From Achromobacter spanius (lineage in GTDB: Bacteria; Pseudomonadota; Gammaproteobacteria; Burkholderiales; Burkholderiaceae_B), in NCBI RefSeq assembly GCF_002812705.1, contig NZ_CP025030.1:2976001-3040000 (forward strand): DNA of 64,000 nt, read 5' to 3'. The notes below the pieces were generated by a model, which made no database searches, was not told where the DNA came from, and saw only the letters and a list, made by a program, of their open reading frames with translations. The position numbers and the translations under genes are program-made. This document shows, one piece after another, positions 37,444 through 45,874 of this stretch (position 1 is the stretch's first letter; every line of letters begins with the position of its first letter).

Positions 37444-38655
37444 ATGTCTAGCCAAACCGATACGATTTCCACGCGCACCCTCATCCTGGGCACCTTGGTG
37501 GTGCTGCTTGCCATGGGCGTGCGCGCCACTTTTGGCCTCTTCATGCAGCCGATGGGCCTGGCCCACGGCTGGGGGCGCGACGTGTTCTCAATGGCGTTCG
37601 CGCTGCAGAACCTGGTCTGGGGCGTAGCCTGTATCTTCATGGGCATCCTGGCCGACCGCTACGGCTCCGGTCGCACGATCGCGCTGGGCGCGGTGCTCTA
37701 CATGCTGGGTATGATCGGCACCCGCTTCGCCACCGACGAAACCACGCTGTACCTGACGGCGGGCGTCCTGGTCGGGCTGGGCCAGGCGGGCACCACATTT
37801 CCGGTGATCCTGCCGGTGGTGGCGCGCGCGGTGCCGCCCGCCTACCGCAGCACGGCCATGGGCATCGCCAGCGCGGGCGGCTCATTGGGCCAGTTCGCGG
37901 TGGTGCCGACCGGGCAGGCGCTGATCACCGGCATGGACTGGCCGGGCGCCTTGTGGGTGTTGTCGCTGTTCGTGGCTTGCGCCGCGCCGCTGGCTTACTT
38001 CCTGCGCGGCCGCCCGCAAGCGCAGTCGGGGCCGCAGCAATCGCTGGCCGCCGCCGTGCGCCAGGCGGTGCGCCACCCGTCGTTCCACTTCCTGTTCCTG
38101 AGCTACTTCGTCTGTGGCTTTCACACGGCCTTCATCACGCTGCACCTGCCCGCCTACGTGACCGACGGCGGCTTGACGGCCGGGCAGGGCGCGACCGCGG
38201 TGGCGCTGATCGGCCTGTTCAATGTGGTGGGCTCGTTCTATGCCGGCAAGCTGGGCGGCAAATACAGCAAGAAGCGCCTGTTGGCCCTGGTGTATTTCAT
38301 GCGCGCCTTCGGCATCGTGCTGCTGTTGGCGGTGCCGCTGTCGGCTTGGGTGCTGTATGTGTTCGCGGCGTGGATGGGTTTGTTCTGGCTGGGCACCGTG
38401 CCGCTCACGCAAGGGCTGATCGGGCAGATCTACGGCCTGCGCTATGCCGCCACGCTGTCGGGCATCGTCTTCTTGGGGCACCAGTTGGGCAGCTTCATCG
38501 GCGTCTGGCTGGGCGGGTATGCTTACGCCAAGACCGGCAATTACGATATGGTCTGGTGGCTGGGCTTGGCGCTTGCCATCATTGCCGCGCTGCTGTGCCT
38601 GCCGGTGCGCGAGCAACCGGTGAATGTCGCCGAACCCCGACCCGTGGCAACTTGA
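37444..38655 (+). CDS. Major facilitator superfamily transporter
   Basis: This 403-residue protein has 12 hydrophobic helices and resembles the oxalate/formate- and monocarboxylate-type MFS group (GWGRDVFSMAFALQNLVWG, ADRYGSGRTIALG). The ATG at 37444 starts a conserved N-terminus; the longer upstream frame is unlikely. The substrate is unknown. A position divergent from the acetate operon hints at a carboxylic acid. Two exact 15-bp repeats follow the stop codon. Confidence 0.85.
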   Translation: MSSQTDTISTRTLILGTLVVLLAMGVRATFGLFMQPMGLAHGWGRDVFSMAFALQNLVWGVACIFMGILADRYGSGRTIALGAVLYMLGMIGTRFATDETTLYLTAGVLVGLGQAGTTFPVILPVVARAVPPAYRSTAMGIASAGGSLGQFAVVPTGQALITGMDWPGALWVLSLFVACAAPLAYFLRGRPQAQSGPQQSLAAAVRQAVRHPSFHFLFLSYFVCGFHTAFITLHLPAYVTDGGLTAGQGATAVALIGLFNVVGSFYAGKLGGKYSKKRLLALVYFMRAFGIVLLLAVPLSAWVLYVFAAWMGLFWLGTVPLTQGLIGQIYGLRYAATLSGIVFLGHQLGSFIGVWLGGYAYAKTGNYDMVWWLGLALAIIAALLCLPVREQPVNVAEPRPVAT

Positions 38656-38667
38656 TCGCCGCGACCC

Positions 38668-38697
38668 GACTGCAACCCGACCGACTGCAACCCGACC
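38668..38697. repeat. Two exact 15-bp repeats just after the MFS stop codon
   Basis: 38668-38682 and 38683-38697 are identical. They begin 12 bp after the MFS stop and are followed by CCGCCTGCCG-type repeats up to the next small gene. Confidence 0.8.
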
Positions 38698-38743
38698 GTC
38701 CGCCACCCGCCTGCCGCCTGCCTGCCATTTGGAACCCCTGACC

Positions 38744-38902
38744 ATGCCGCACGCCAACACCCCCGCCGTCCGCCGCCATCGAGGCTGGCGCGCCGTGGGC
38801 GGTTTGGCGCTGGCGGCAGTGCTGGGCTTGGCATTCTGGGGCTACACCACGCCCGACATGCAGCTGCATTGGGAAAACCTGGCCGCCCTGTGCGGCTTCT
38901 AG
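38744..38902 (+). CDS. Small predicted membrane protein, 52 residues
   Basis: The frame starting at 38744 encodes a basic N-terminus (RRHRGWR) and one transmembrane helix (AVGGLALAAVLGLAFWGY), followed by a short tail (LHWENLAALCGF). It ends 16 bp before the AddB-like gene. The hydrophobic segment and codon use suggest it is real, but no family is recognised and no strong ribosome site precedes it. Confidence 0.5.
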   Translation: MPHANTPAVRRHRGWRAVGGLALAAVLGLAFWGYTTPDMQLHWENLAALCGF

Positions 38903-38917
38903 CCGCTTCTTTTTCGG

Positions 38918-41602
38918 ATGCCCATGCAGGACGCGCCGCTTTCCCCTTCTTTGCTTTCCCCATCCTTGCTGTCCCTGGCGGACATCGGCGCCCTGGCCGC
39001 CGCCGACACGCTGGTGCTGACGGTGAACAACCGCCTGTCGCGCCGGCTGACGCTGGAACTGGCCGGCCTGCTGCGCCAGGAACGCCAGGTCAGCGAGCTG
39101 CCGCGCATCTTGCCCTTGTCCGCCTGGCTTGCCGAGTCCGCCAACGAACTGGCGTTTGAAGCCGACGACGACGTGCCCGCCTACCGGCTGGACAGCTTCG
39201 CCACGCAATTGGTCTGGACCGAAGCCATCCGCGCCGAAGAGGCCGAGCGCGTGCTGCTGGACGCCAGCCAGGCGGCCAAGCTGTCCATGGACGCCGACCT
39301 GCTGATGGACGAATGGGATTTGCACGTGCCCTCGGGCGCCGACACCGATGAATACCGCGGCTTTGCCAAGTGGCGCGTGCGCTACCGGCAGACGCTGGCG
39401 GGTATCGACGCCGAGGACGCCAACCAAGGCTATGCCCGCGTGCTGCGCGCCTTGGAAGAAGGCCGCTTACCTATCCCCGGGCAATTGGTGCTGGCCGGGT
39501 TTACCGACGTATCGCCACGTTTTCGCCGTCTGCTGCGCGCCTTTGAAGACCAGGGCTGCCGGGTTGCGCAATGGCGCGACGAGCAGCGCGTTGAAACCGT
39601 GGCCCGCCGTTTCGAAGCCGCTGACCAGGGTGCGGAATGGCGCGCGGCGGCGGCGTGGGCCGCCAGCCAGTTGCGGGCGCATCCGCAGGGGCGCTTTGCC
39701 ATCGTGTCGCCGCAGTTGGAAGCCGAATCCCCGTTTGCGCGCCGTGTCTTGAGCCAGGCTTTGGCCGGCCGCGACGGCGCGCCGGCCCATGCCTTCAACG
39801 TGGCCGTGGGCCGGCCGCTGAATGACTGGCCGATGGCGCGCGCCGCGCTGGCGTGGCTGCGTGCATTGGCCGAATGCGCGGGCGGCAAGGGCTGCGGCGT
39901 GGACGTGCTGGGCGCGGCGCTGCTGGCCGGGCATTGCGCGGGCGACGTGCGCGACCGCGCGCGCCTGGCCGCTATCGATGCGCGTTGGCGCCGTCAGGCG
40001 GTGCAGCGCGTCAGCCCGAATGATTGGAAGAAGCTGCTGGCCGACACGCCCGCTTTGGCGCAGGCCTGGAACCAGGCGCTGGACATCTGGACCCAGGGCG
40101 GCCGCCAGGCCACGTGCGACGTCTGGATGCTGCGTATGAAAGCGGCGTTGACGGCGCTGGGCTTTCCGGGCGAAGGCGCGCTGGACAGCGTGGCCTATCA
40201 GGTCATGGGCGCATTGGGCGATGCCCTGGGCAGCTTTTCAGCGCTGGCGCCGGCGGCCGGCCGGCTGGGCGGCGTGGCGGCGGTCAACCTGCTGCAAAGC
40301 GTGGCGCGGTCGGCGTCGTTCCAGCCGCAGCGCGATCCCACCGCGCGGCTGGACGTGCTGGGCCTGCTGGAAGCCGAAGGCGGCTACTGGGACGGCGTGT
40401 GGATGCTGGGGCTGACCGACGACGTGCTGCCCGCGTCGCCCAAGCCCAACCCCCTCTTGCCCTTGGCCGTGCTGCGCCAGGCCAAGGCCCCGCGCGCCAC
40501 GCCGGAACGCGAACGCGAATGGGCCGAAGGCATGTATGCCGCGCTGTGCCGCTGCGCGCCCGACATCATCGTCAGCCATGCCCATATGGATGGCGAACGC
40601 GAGCTGCGGCCCTCGCCGCTGATTGCTGGCGCCGCCTTGACCGATTGGACGCCGCCGCTGGTCGAAGCCACGGCGGCGCTGCCGCAGGAATCGCTGGACG
40701 ACAGGCAGGGCCCGCCCTTGGCGGCGGGCAACCGTGGTGGCGGCGGGCTGGACGTGCTGGACACGCAGGCGCGCAATCCGCTTTGGGCGTTCGTGCGGCA
40801 CCGCCTGGGTGGGCGCGAGCTTGCGCCCTATGCCGATAGCGCCACCGTGAACGTGCGCGGCCAGTTCCTGCACAAGGCGCTGGAACTGGTGTGGGGCATG
40901 ATGCCCGACCAGGACGCGCTGCACGACGTCATCGCCACCCAGCGGCTGGCTGCCTTGCTGGAACAAGCCGTGGCCCAGGCTGCTGACGAAGAACTCAAGG
41001 ACTATGCGCCCGCGTTGAAGACGCTGGAATGCCAGCGTGCGCAGACCGTGCTGGCGTCGTGGCTCCACATGGAGGCGCAGCGCCTGCCGTTCGCGGTGGC
41101 CCAGGTCGAAAAGAGCCACCAGTGGCAGCGCGGCGCGTTGACCTTGAAGCTGCGGCTGGACCGCATCGATAGCCTGGCCGATGGCCGCAACGTCATCGTC
41201 GACTACAAGACCGGCGTGGCCGCCGCCAAGCCCGAACCCGATTGGTCGCGCAGCCGTCCCGTGAACGTGCAGTTGCCGTTCTATGCGTCGGTGCTGGCGG
41301 ATGCCGCGGGCGGCGAGGTGGCGGGCCTGGTGCTGGCGCAGATCCACGCGCGCCAGGTGGCCGCGCAGGGCCTGGCCGACGAAGACCTGGGCGTGCCCGG
41401 CGTGACGCTGGCCAGCGACAGCAAGTTTTTCGACGGCCTGACCTGGTCGGAAATCCGGCAGCGGTGGCGTGTGGCCATCGAGGCGCTGGCCGATGAATAC
41501 GTGGCGGGCGTGGCCAGCAATGTGGCCTACCGCCGCGACGACCTGAAATACTGCGATGCATTGCCGTTCCTGCGTCTGCATCTTGACGACGAGGACGCCT
41601 GA
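38918..41602 (+). CDS. PD-(D/E)XK nuclease-family repair protein, AddB-like
   Basis: This 894-residue protein matches the 'probable DNA repair protein' family paired with UvrD-type helicases. The C-terminal nuclease domain shows the RecB-type motif (VDYKTG near residue 765), preceded by FLHKALELVWG. The N-terminal part is a degraded helicase-like region. Start 38918 or 38924 is possible. The first residues (LSPSLLSPSLLSLAD) come from a 15-bp duplication (38939-38968). It runs directly into the helicase gene, and together they probably process double-strand ends. Confidence 0.85.
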   Translation: MPMQDAPLSPSLLSPSLLSLADIGALAAADTLVLTVNNRLSRRLTLELAGLLRQERQVSELPRILPLSAWLAESANELAFEADDDVPAYRLDSFATQLVWTEAIRAEEAERVLLDASQAAKLSMDADLLMDEWDLHVPSGADTDEYRGFAKWRVRYRQTLAGIDAEDANQGYARVLRALEEGRLPIPGQLVLAGFTDVSPRFRRLLRAFEDQGCRVAQWRDEQRVETVARRFEAADQGAEWRAAAAWAASQLRAHPQGRFAIVSPQLEAESPFARRVLSQALAGRDGAPAHAFNVAVGRPLNDWPMARAALAWLRALAECAGGKGCGVDVLGAALLAGHCAGDVRDRARLAAIDARWRRQAVQRVSPNDWKKLLADTPALAQAWNQALDIWTQGGRQATCDVWMLRMKAALTALGFPGEGALDSVAYQVMGALGDALGSFSALAPAAGRLGGVAAVNLLQSVARSASFQPQRDPTARLDVLGLLEAEGGYWDGVWMLGLTDDVLPASPKPNPLLPLAVLRQAKAPRATPEREREWAEGMYAALCRCAPDIIVSHAHMDGERELRPSPLIAGAALTDWTPPLVEATAALPQESLDDRQGPPLAAGNRGGGGLDVLDTQARNPLWAFVRHRLGGRELAPYADSATVNVRGQFLHKALELVWGMMPDQDALHDVIATQRLAALLEQAVAQAADEELKDYAPALKTLECQRAQTVLASWLHMEAQRLPFAVAQVEKSHQWQRGALTLKLRLDRIDSLADGRNVIVDYKTGVAAAKPEPDWSRSRPVNVQLPFYASVLADAAGGEVAGLVLAQIHARQVAAQGLADEDLGVPGVTLASDSKFFDGLTWSEIRQRWRVAIEALADEYVAGVASNVAYRRDDLKYCDALPFLRLHLDDEDA

Positions 41603-41605
41603 GCC

Positions 41606-44600
41606 ATGGCCGACACAGAACGCCTGCCACAGGACCACGCCGCGCGCACCGACGCGCTGGACCCCACCCGCTCGTTCCTGGTGCAAGCCCCGGCCGGCTC
41701 CGGCAAGACCGAGCTGTTGACCGACCGCATCCTGGCCTTGCTGGCCACGGTGAACCGGCCCGAGGAAATCGTCGCCATCACGTTCACGCGCAAGGCCGCG
41801 TCCGAGATGCACGCGCGCGTGCTCAGCAAGCTGCGGCGCGGGCTGGACGGGCCGCCCGAGGCCATGCACGAACGCCGCAGTTGGGAGCTGGCGCGCGCCG
41901 CGCTGGCCCGCAACGCCGAGCAGGGCTGGCATCTGCTGGACCACCCGGCGCGTCTGGCAATCCGCACCATCGACTCGTTCTGCGCGGGGCTGGTGCGCAG
42001 CATGCCGTGGCTGTCCGAACTGGGCGGCATGCCCGACATCACCGACGACGCGCGCGCCCATTACGAAGCGGCGGCGCGCGCCACGCTGGACCTGGCCGAC
42101 GACTACGACGCCGTGCGCATCCTGTTGCAGCATCTGGACGTGGACGTGCAGGCGGCCAAGGACGCCATCGCCGACATGCTGGGCCAGCGCGACCAATGGC
42201 TGCCGCTGCTGCGTCACGGTTCCGACCGCGCCGGCATGCAGGCCATGCTGGCCGAAGCCATCGGCGAAGACCTGGACGCGCTTTGCGAAGCCATGCCTTA
42301 TGGCTGGGCCGACGCGCTGTGCGGCCCGGCCCGCTTGGCCGCGGCCCACCTGCAAGACGGCGAAGACGACAACAAGCTGCTGGCGCTGTTGGACTGGACG
42401 CAAGAGCTGCCGCCTGATGCCGAGGTGCTGGACCAGTGGCGCGCCGTGGCCCATCTGCTGCTGACGGGCACCGGCAGCCTGCGCAAGACCGTCAACAAAA
42501 ATCTGGGCTTTCCGGCCAAGTGCGCGCACAAGGAACCCTTTGTGGCGTGGCTGGAAGCCGCGGACGACAAGGCCGCCTGGGTGCGCCGGCTGAACGCCGT
42601 GCGCGACATTCCCAACCCGCATTTCACGGACGCGCAATGGGAAGTGCTGGGCGCGCAGTTGATGACCCTGGCGCTGGCCGTGGCGCAACTGCGCTTGCGC
42701 TTCGCCGACCAGGGCGAGGTGGACTTCATCGAAATCGCGCAACGCGCGGCCGCCGCGCTGGGCAGCGCCGACGATCCCGGTGAACTGCTGCTGAAACTGG
42801 ACGCATCAATCCGCCACCTGCTGATCGACGAATTCCAGGACACCAGCCAGACGCAGCTTGACCTGTTGCGCACGCTGACGTCGGGCTGGCAGGCGGGCGA
42901 TGGCCGCAGCTTGTTCCTGGTGGGCGACCCCATGCAATCCATCTACCGTTTCCGCAAGGCGGAAGTGGGCCTGTTCCTGGAAGTCGCCGATATGGGCGTG
43001 GGCGAATTGACGCCCGACTTCCTGAACCTGACCGACAATTTCCGCTCGCAGGCGGGCATCGTGGAATGGGTCAACCAATCGTTCGCGGGCCTGCTGCCCA
43101 AGCGCAGCGACGCCGCCGCGGGCGCCATTGCCTACAGCCCGTCCACGGCATTCCACGAGGCGCTGCCAGACCCGGCGGTGTGCTTTCACCCGGCCTGGTC
43201 GCGGGCGGGGGGAACACCGGCCGAAGAGCAAGCCGAGGAAATCGCGCTGGGCCTGGTGCGCCAGGCGCTGATCGACCACAAGGGCGCCAAGCATCCGGTG
43301 GCGGTGCTGGTGCGCGCGCGCAGCCACCTGGGCAACCTGACGCGCCGGCTGGCGCAGGAAGGCATCCGCTGCCGCGCCGTGGACCTGGTGCCGTTGGCCC
43401 TGCGCCCGGTGGTGGCCGACCTGGTGCAGTTGGTGCGGGCGCTGTCGCATCCGGGCGACCGGCTGGCTTGGCTGTCGGTGCTGCGCGCGCCGTACTGCGG
43501 CTTGACGCTGACGTCCCTGCAGCGCCTGTTTGGCGACGACCACATCACGCCCGTTCCCGTGCTGCTGGAACGCGCGCTGCGCATTGCGCCGCCGACGGCG
43601 CCGCTGCCCCAGGCCGCGCGCAGTGAACCGCAGGGTTCCTTGTTCGACGCGTTTCCGGCAGCGTCCGAAGCAAGCGAAGCGCTGGAAACGCCCGCCGCGC
43701 AAGCGGTGTTGAGCGCCGATGAATTCGAACGCCTGCGCCAGGTGGCCGCCATTTTGCTGGACAAGCGCAATGCCTCGGGCGCGATGCCGTTCGCGGCCTG
43801 GGTGGAGTCCTTGTGGCGGCGCCTGGGCGGCCCGGCGCTGTACTCCGGCCTGTCGGTATCGAATGACGCTGAAAGCCTGTTCCAACTGTTGGAGCGGCTG
43901 GCGCCGCACGGCGGCATCGATCCGGCCGCCTTGGACGCCGGTATCTCACGCCTGTTCGCCGCACCCGATGCGGCGGACGAGGACGACGGCGCGGTCGAAA
44001 TCATGACCATGCACAAGTCCAAGGGCCTGCAGTTTGAAACGGTCATCCTGTACGGCCTGCACCGCGCGCCTCGGGGTGATCAGGCGCCGCTGGTGCGTTT
44101 TGAACAAAGCAGCGGCCGCGTGCTGTTTGGCCCGGTCAAGCCGCGCGCCGAGGTCGAGGCCGACCCGATATCGCGCTACCTGGGCGCCCGCGAGGCCCGC
44201 CGCGCGTCGTACGAGATTGATCGTCTGCTGTACGTGGCGGCGACACGGGCGCGCAAACGCCTGCACCTGGTGGGCCATGTCGCGGTCGACGAGGCCACCG
44301 GCCAAGCCAAGACGCCGCCGTCCGCGAGTTTGCTGGGCCGCTTGTGGCCGTGCCTGGTTCCGCCCGTGCCACCCACGCAGGAAAGCGAGGCCGAGCCCGA
44401 CGCGGTCGACACCCCGGAATGGCAAGGCGAGCCGCTGCGCCGCGTGGCCGGCGACGGCCTTGCGCAGTTGGCGCGGCTGTCCAGCGTGGTCATCAGCCCC
44501 GGCTTCGGCGCAGCCGAACGGGGCGCGTGGGGCGACGGCAGCGAACACCCCGCCTGGCAGCTTGAAGCCGGCTACGACGCCGCCATCGGCACGCTGGCGC

Positions 44601-45079
44601 ACGCCTGGCTTGCCCGCATCGGCCAAGATGGCATCCACGCCTGGCCGGCCAACGCCCTGGCCGACCGCCTTCCCGCCATGCGCCGCCAACTGACCCGCGC
44701 AGGCATCCCCGCCAGCCAGGCCGACGCCGCCGCCGAGGCCGTCCTGGAAACGCTGCAAGCCACGCTAGCCGACGATCGCGGCCTGTGGCTGCTATCCCAA
44801 TCCGGCGCCCGCCGCGAATGGCCGCTGATCGACGCGGCCGGCAAGGTATCGGTGATTGACCTGGCGCTAAGCACCGAAGACGGCTGGCTGATCGTCGACT
44901 ACAAAACCGGCCGCCCCCATCCCGGCGAACCCCCAGCGGCGTTCGCGGCACGGATGCGTCAAAGACACGGCGATCAGTTGCTGCGGTATTGCACGCAAGT
45001 CACATCGCTGGACGGCCGCAAGGCCAAAGCCGCGCTGTACTTTCCCAGGGCGAAGGCGTGGATTGATTTGCAGGGGTGA
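41606..45079 (+). CDS. UvrD/Rep-family helicase-nuclease, AddA-like
   Basis: This 1157-residue protein is a superfamily 1 helicase with Walker A APAGSGKT at about residue 33, Walker B/DEXQ LLIDEFQDTSQTQ and later helicase motifs (MTMHKSKGLQFETVI). It ends with its own RecB-like nuclease motif (IVDYKTGRP). The architecture is AddA: helicase plus nuclease in one chain. It starts 3 bp after the AddB-like stop, so the two are surely co-expressed. Confidence 0.9.
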   Translation: MADTERLPQDHAARTDALDPTRSFLVQAPAGSGKTELLTDRILALLATVNRPEEIVAITFTRKAASEMHARVLSKLRRGLDGPPEAMHERRSWELARAALARNAEQGWHLLDHPARLAIRTIDSFCAGLVRSMPWLSELGGMPDITDDARAHYEAAARATLDLADDYDAVRILLQHLDVDVQAAKDAIADMLGQRDQWLPLLRHGSDRAGMQAMLAEAIGEDLDALCEAMPYGWADALCGPARLAAAHLQDGEDDNKLLALLDWTQELPPDAEVLDQWRAVAHLLLTGTGSLRKTVNKNLGFPAKCAHKEPFVAWLEAADDKAAWVRRLNAVRDIPNPHFTDAQWEVLGAQLMTLALAVAQLRLRFADQGEVDFIEIAQRAAAALGSADDPGELLLKLDASIRHLLIDEFQDTSQTQLDLLRTLTSGWQAGDGRSLFLVGDPMQSIYRFRKAEVGLFLEVADMGVGELTPDFLNLTDNFRSQAGIVEWVNQSFAGLLPKRSDAAAGAIAYSPSTAFHEALPDPAVCFHPAWSRAGGTPAEEQAEEIALGLVRQALIDHKGAKHPVAVLVRARSHLGNLTRRLAQEGIRCRAVDLVPLALRPVVADLVQLVRALSHPGDRLAWLSVLRAPYCGLTLTSLQRLFGDDHITPVPVLLERALRIAPPTAPLPQAARSEPQGSLFDAFPAASEASEALETPAAQAVLSADEFERLRQVAAILLDKRNASGAMPFAAWVESLWRRLGGPALYSGLSVSNDAESLFQLLERLAPHGGIDPAALDAGISRLFAAPDAADEDDGAVEIMTMHKSKGLQFETVILYGLHRAPRGDQAPLVRFEQSSGRVLFGPVKPRAEVEADPISRYLGAREARRASYEIDRLLYVAATRARKRLHLVGHVAVDEATGQAKTPPSASLLGRLWPCLVPPVPPTQESEAEPDAVDTPEWQGEPLRRVAGDGLAQLARLSSVVISPGFGAAERGAWGDGSEHPAWQLEAGYDAAIGTLAHAWLARIGQDGIHAWPANALADRLPAMRRQLTRAGIPASQADAAAEAVLETLQATLADDRGLWLLSQSGARREWPLIDAAGKVSVIDLALSTEDGWLIVDYKTGRPHPGEPPAAFAARMRQRHGDQLLRYCTQVTSLDGRKAKAALYFPRAKAWIDLQG

Positions 45080-45166
45080 GGGAGGCGGGGGGGAGGGTGG
45101 GGGGATGTATGTGGCAGATGGGTTACGCGCGTAGACGACCTGTTTTCTTCTGACGGCCAACCCGCG

Positions 45167-45210
45167 CTTCACCCATCCTACGAGCATGGGCTTCACCCAT
45201 CCTACGAGCA
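45167..45210. repeat. Direct repeat of a REP-like core
   Basis: Two identical 20-bp segments (45167-45186 and 45191-45210, period 24) contain CACCCATCCTACGAGC, the same core as the 78-bp repeats near 5765. They begin the repeat-rich spacer between the AddA-like gene and the SRP RNA. The bases 45080-45166 before them are G-rich and otherwise featureless. Confidence 0.7.
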
Positions 45211-45229
45211 AGTGAGCCGCCAAATATCC

Positions 45230-45437
45230 GGCAAATCAAACGTCGGAAAAAGTCAGGCAAATCAAACGTCGGAAAAAGTCAGGCAAATCAAACGTCGGAA
45301 AAAGTCAGGCAAATCAAACGTCGGAAAAAGTCAGGCAAATCAAACGTCGGAAAAAGTCAGGCAAATCAAACGTCGGAAAAAGTCAGGCAAATCAAACGTC
45401 GGAAAAAGTCACGCAAATCAAACGTCGGAAAAAGTCA
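45230..45437. repeat. Eight tandem copies of a 26-bp unit
   Basis: Units start every 26 bp: 45230, 45256, 45282, 45308, 45334, 45360, 45386 and 45412. Seven are identical; the eighth differs at its first base (G to C). The unit is A-rich (11 of 26 G or C), far below the genome average. It contains no TAA, TAG or TGA in any forward frame, so all three frames read through. Because 26 is not divisible by 3, all three frames spell the same 26-residue basic repeat. There are no spacers, so it is not a CRISPR array. Confidence 0.95.
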
Positions 45438-45485
45438 GGCAAAGCGAAGCGAGCCGAGAAGAAGCAAGGCAAAGCGAAGCGAGCC
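45437..45485. repeat. Second short repeat after the 26-bp array
   Basis: AGGCAAAGCGAAGCGAGCC occurs at 45437-45455 and again at 45467-45485 (period 30). It looks like a degenerate continuation of the array, sharing the AGGCAAA start of the 26-bp unit. Confidence 0.7.
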
Positions 45486-45513
45486 AAAAATGGCAAGCGA
45501 AGCAACGCCATCA

Positions 45514-45548
45514 CCCCCTCCCCCTCGGGGGGAGGGCCGGGGAGGGGG
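45514..45548. repeat. C-rich/G-rich palindrome
   Basis: A run of C and T at 45514-45524 can pair with a run of G and A at 45539-45548, forming a 10-bp stem; alternative pairings are possible. G-tracts in the right half could also form a quadruplex. It lies between the tandem arrays and the SRP RNA gene. Confidence 0.6.
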
Positions 45549-45564
45549 CAACATACCGCCCCAC

Positions 45565-45583
45565 AGGGGCCCGCCAACCGGAA
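45565..45583. repeat. 19-bp inverted copy of the SRP RNA 5' arm
   Basis: This 19-bp segment is the exact reverse complement of 45618-45636, the 5' arm of the SRP RNA stem. It closely resembles the RNA's own 3' arm (GCCAACCGGA). It lies 35 bp upstream of the RNA. If transcribed from further upstream, it would pair with the RNA's 5' end and compete with folding. Confidence 0.85.
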
Positions 45584-45618
45584 GGCTGCAAGCAAGCGAA
45601 GCGCAGCTCTGCTAGAAT

Positions 45619-45727
45619 TCCGGTTGGCGGGCCCCTCCGCATGGTTCGACGGTGAACCTGGTCAGGTCGGGAACGAAGCAGCCATAGTCGTTTAGGGTCA
45701 GTGCCGGAGTAAGGCTCGCCAACCGGA
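45619..45727 (+). ncRNA. ffs: Signal recognition particle RNA (4.5S)
   Basis: The conserved domain IV sequence ACCTGGTCAGGTC, GGGAACGAAGCAGCC is present at about 45656-45683, and the ends pair (45619-45629 with 45717-45727). The RNA binds Ffh and targets membrane proteins. TAGAAT at 45613-45618 is a possible -10, but it would place the start within the 5' arm, so the true 5' end may be a few bases inside. ffs upstream of dnaX is a known arrangement. Confidence 0.93.
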
Positions 45728-45778
45728 TTCTTCAAAGCAAAGGGTCATGATTTCAGTTCATGGCCCTTCGCTTTCAAG

Positions 45779-45830
45779 GGGGACGGGGTTATTTTCCAGG
45801 GATTCGTTCCACGGGAATAAGCCCGTCCCC
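45779..45830. repeat. REP-like hairpin between ffs and dnaX
   Basis: Arms 45779-45793 and 45816-45830 pair at 14 of 15 positions around a 22-base loop, followed by TTTGCATTT. The GGGGACGGGG-TTATT arm resembles dispersed GGGGAC-type bacterial intergenic repeats. An upstream imperfect hairpin (about 45734-45774) may end the ffs transcript. The two together fill the spacer before dnaX. Confidence 0.7.
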
Positions 45831-45874
45831 TTTGCATTTCAGCCAGCACGCGAAACAGGCTCTACAATCCAGCC

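Noticed and set aside
40238..42742. 834-residue minus-strand ORF across the AddB/AddA-like junction
   Set aside because: Shadow of two real genes, low-complexity composition, crosses their boundary.
45230..45437. CRISPR array
   Set aside because: The units are contiguous with no spacers and no cas genes are in the window.
45212..45655. Basic repeat protein of 147 residues
   Set aside because: The frame is open only because the 26-bp unit lacks stops; it has no ribosome site, no domain, and runs into the SRP RNA gene.
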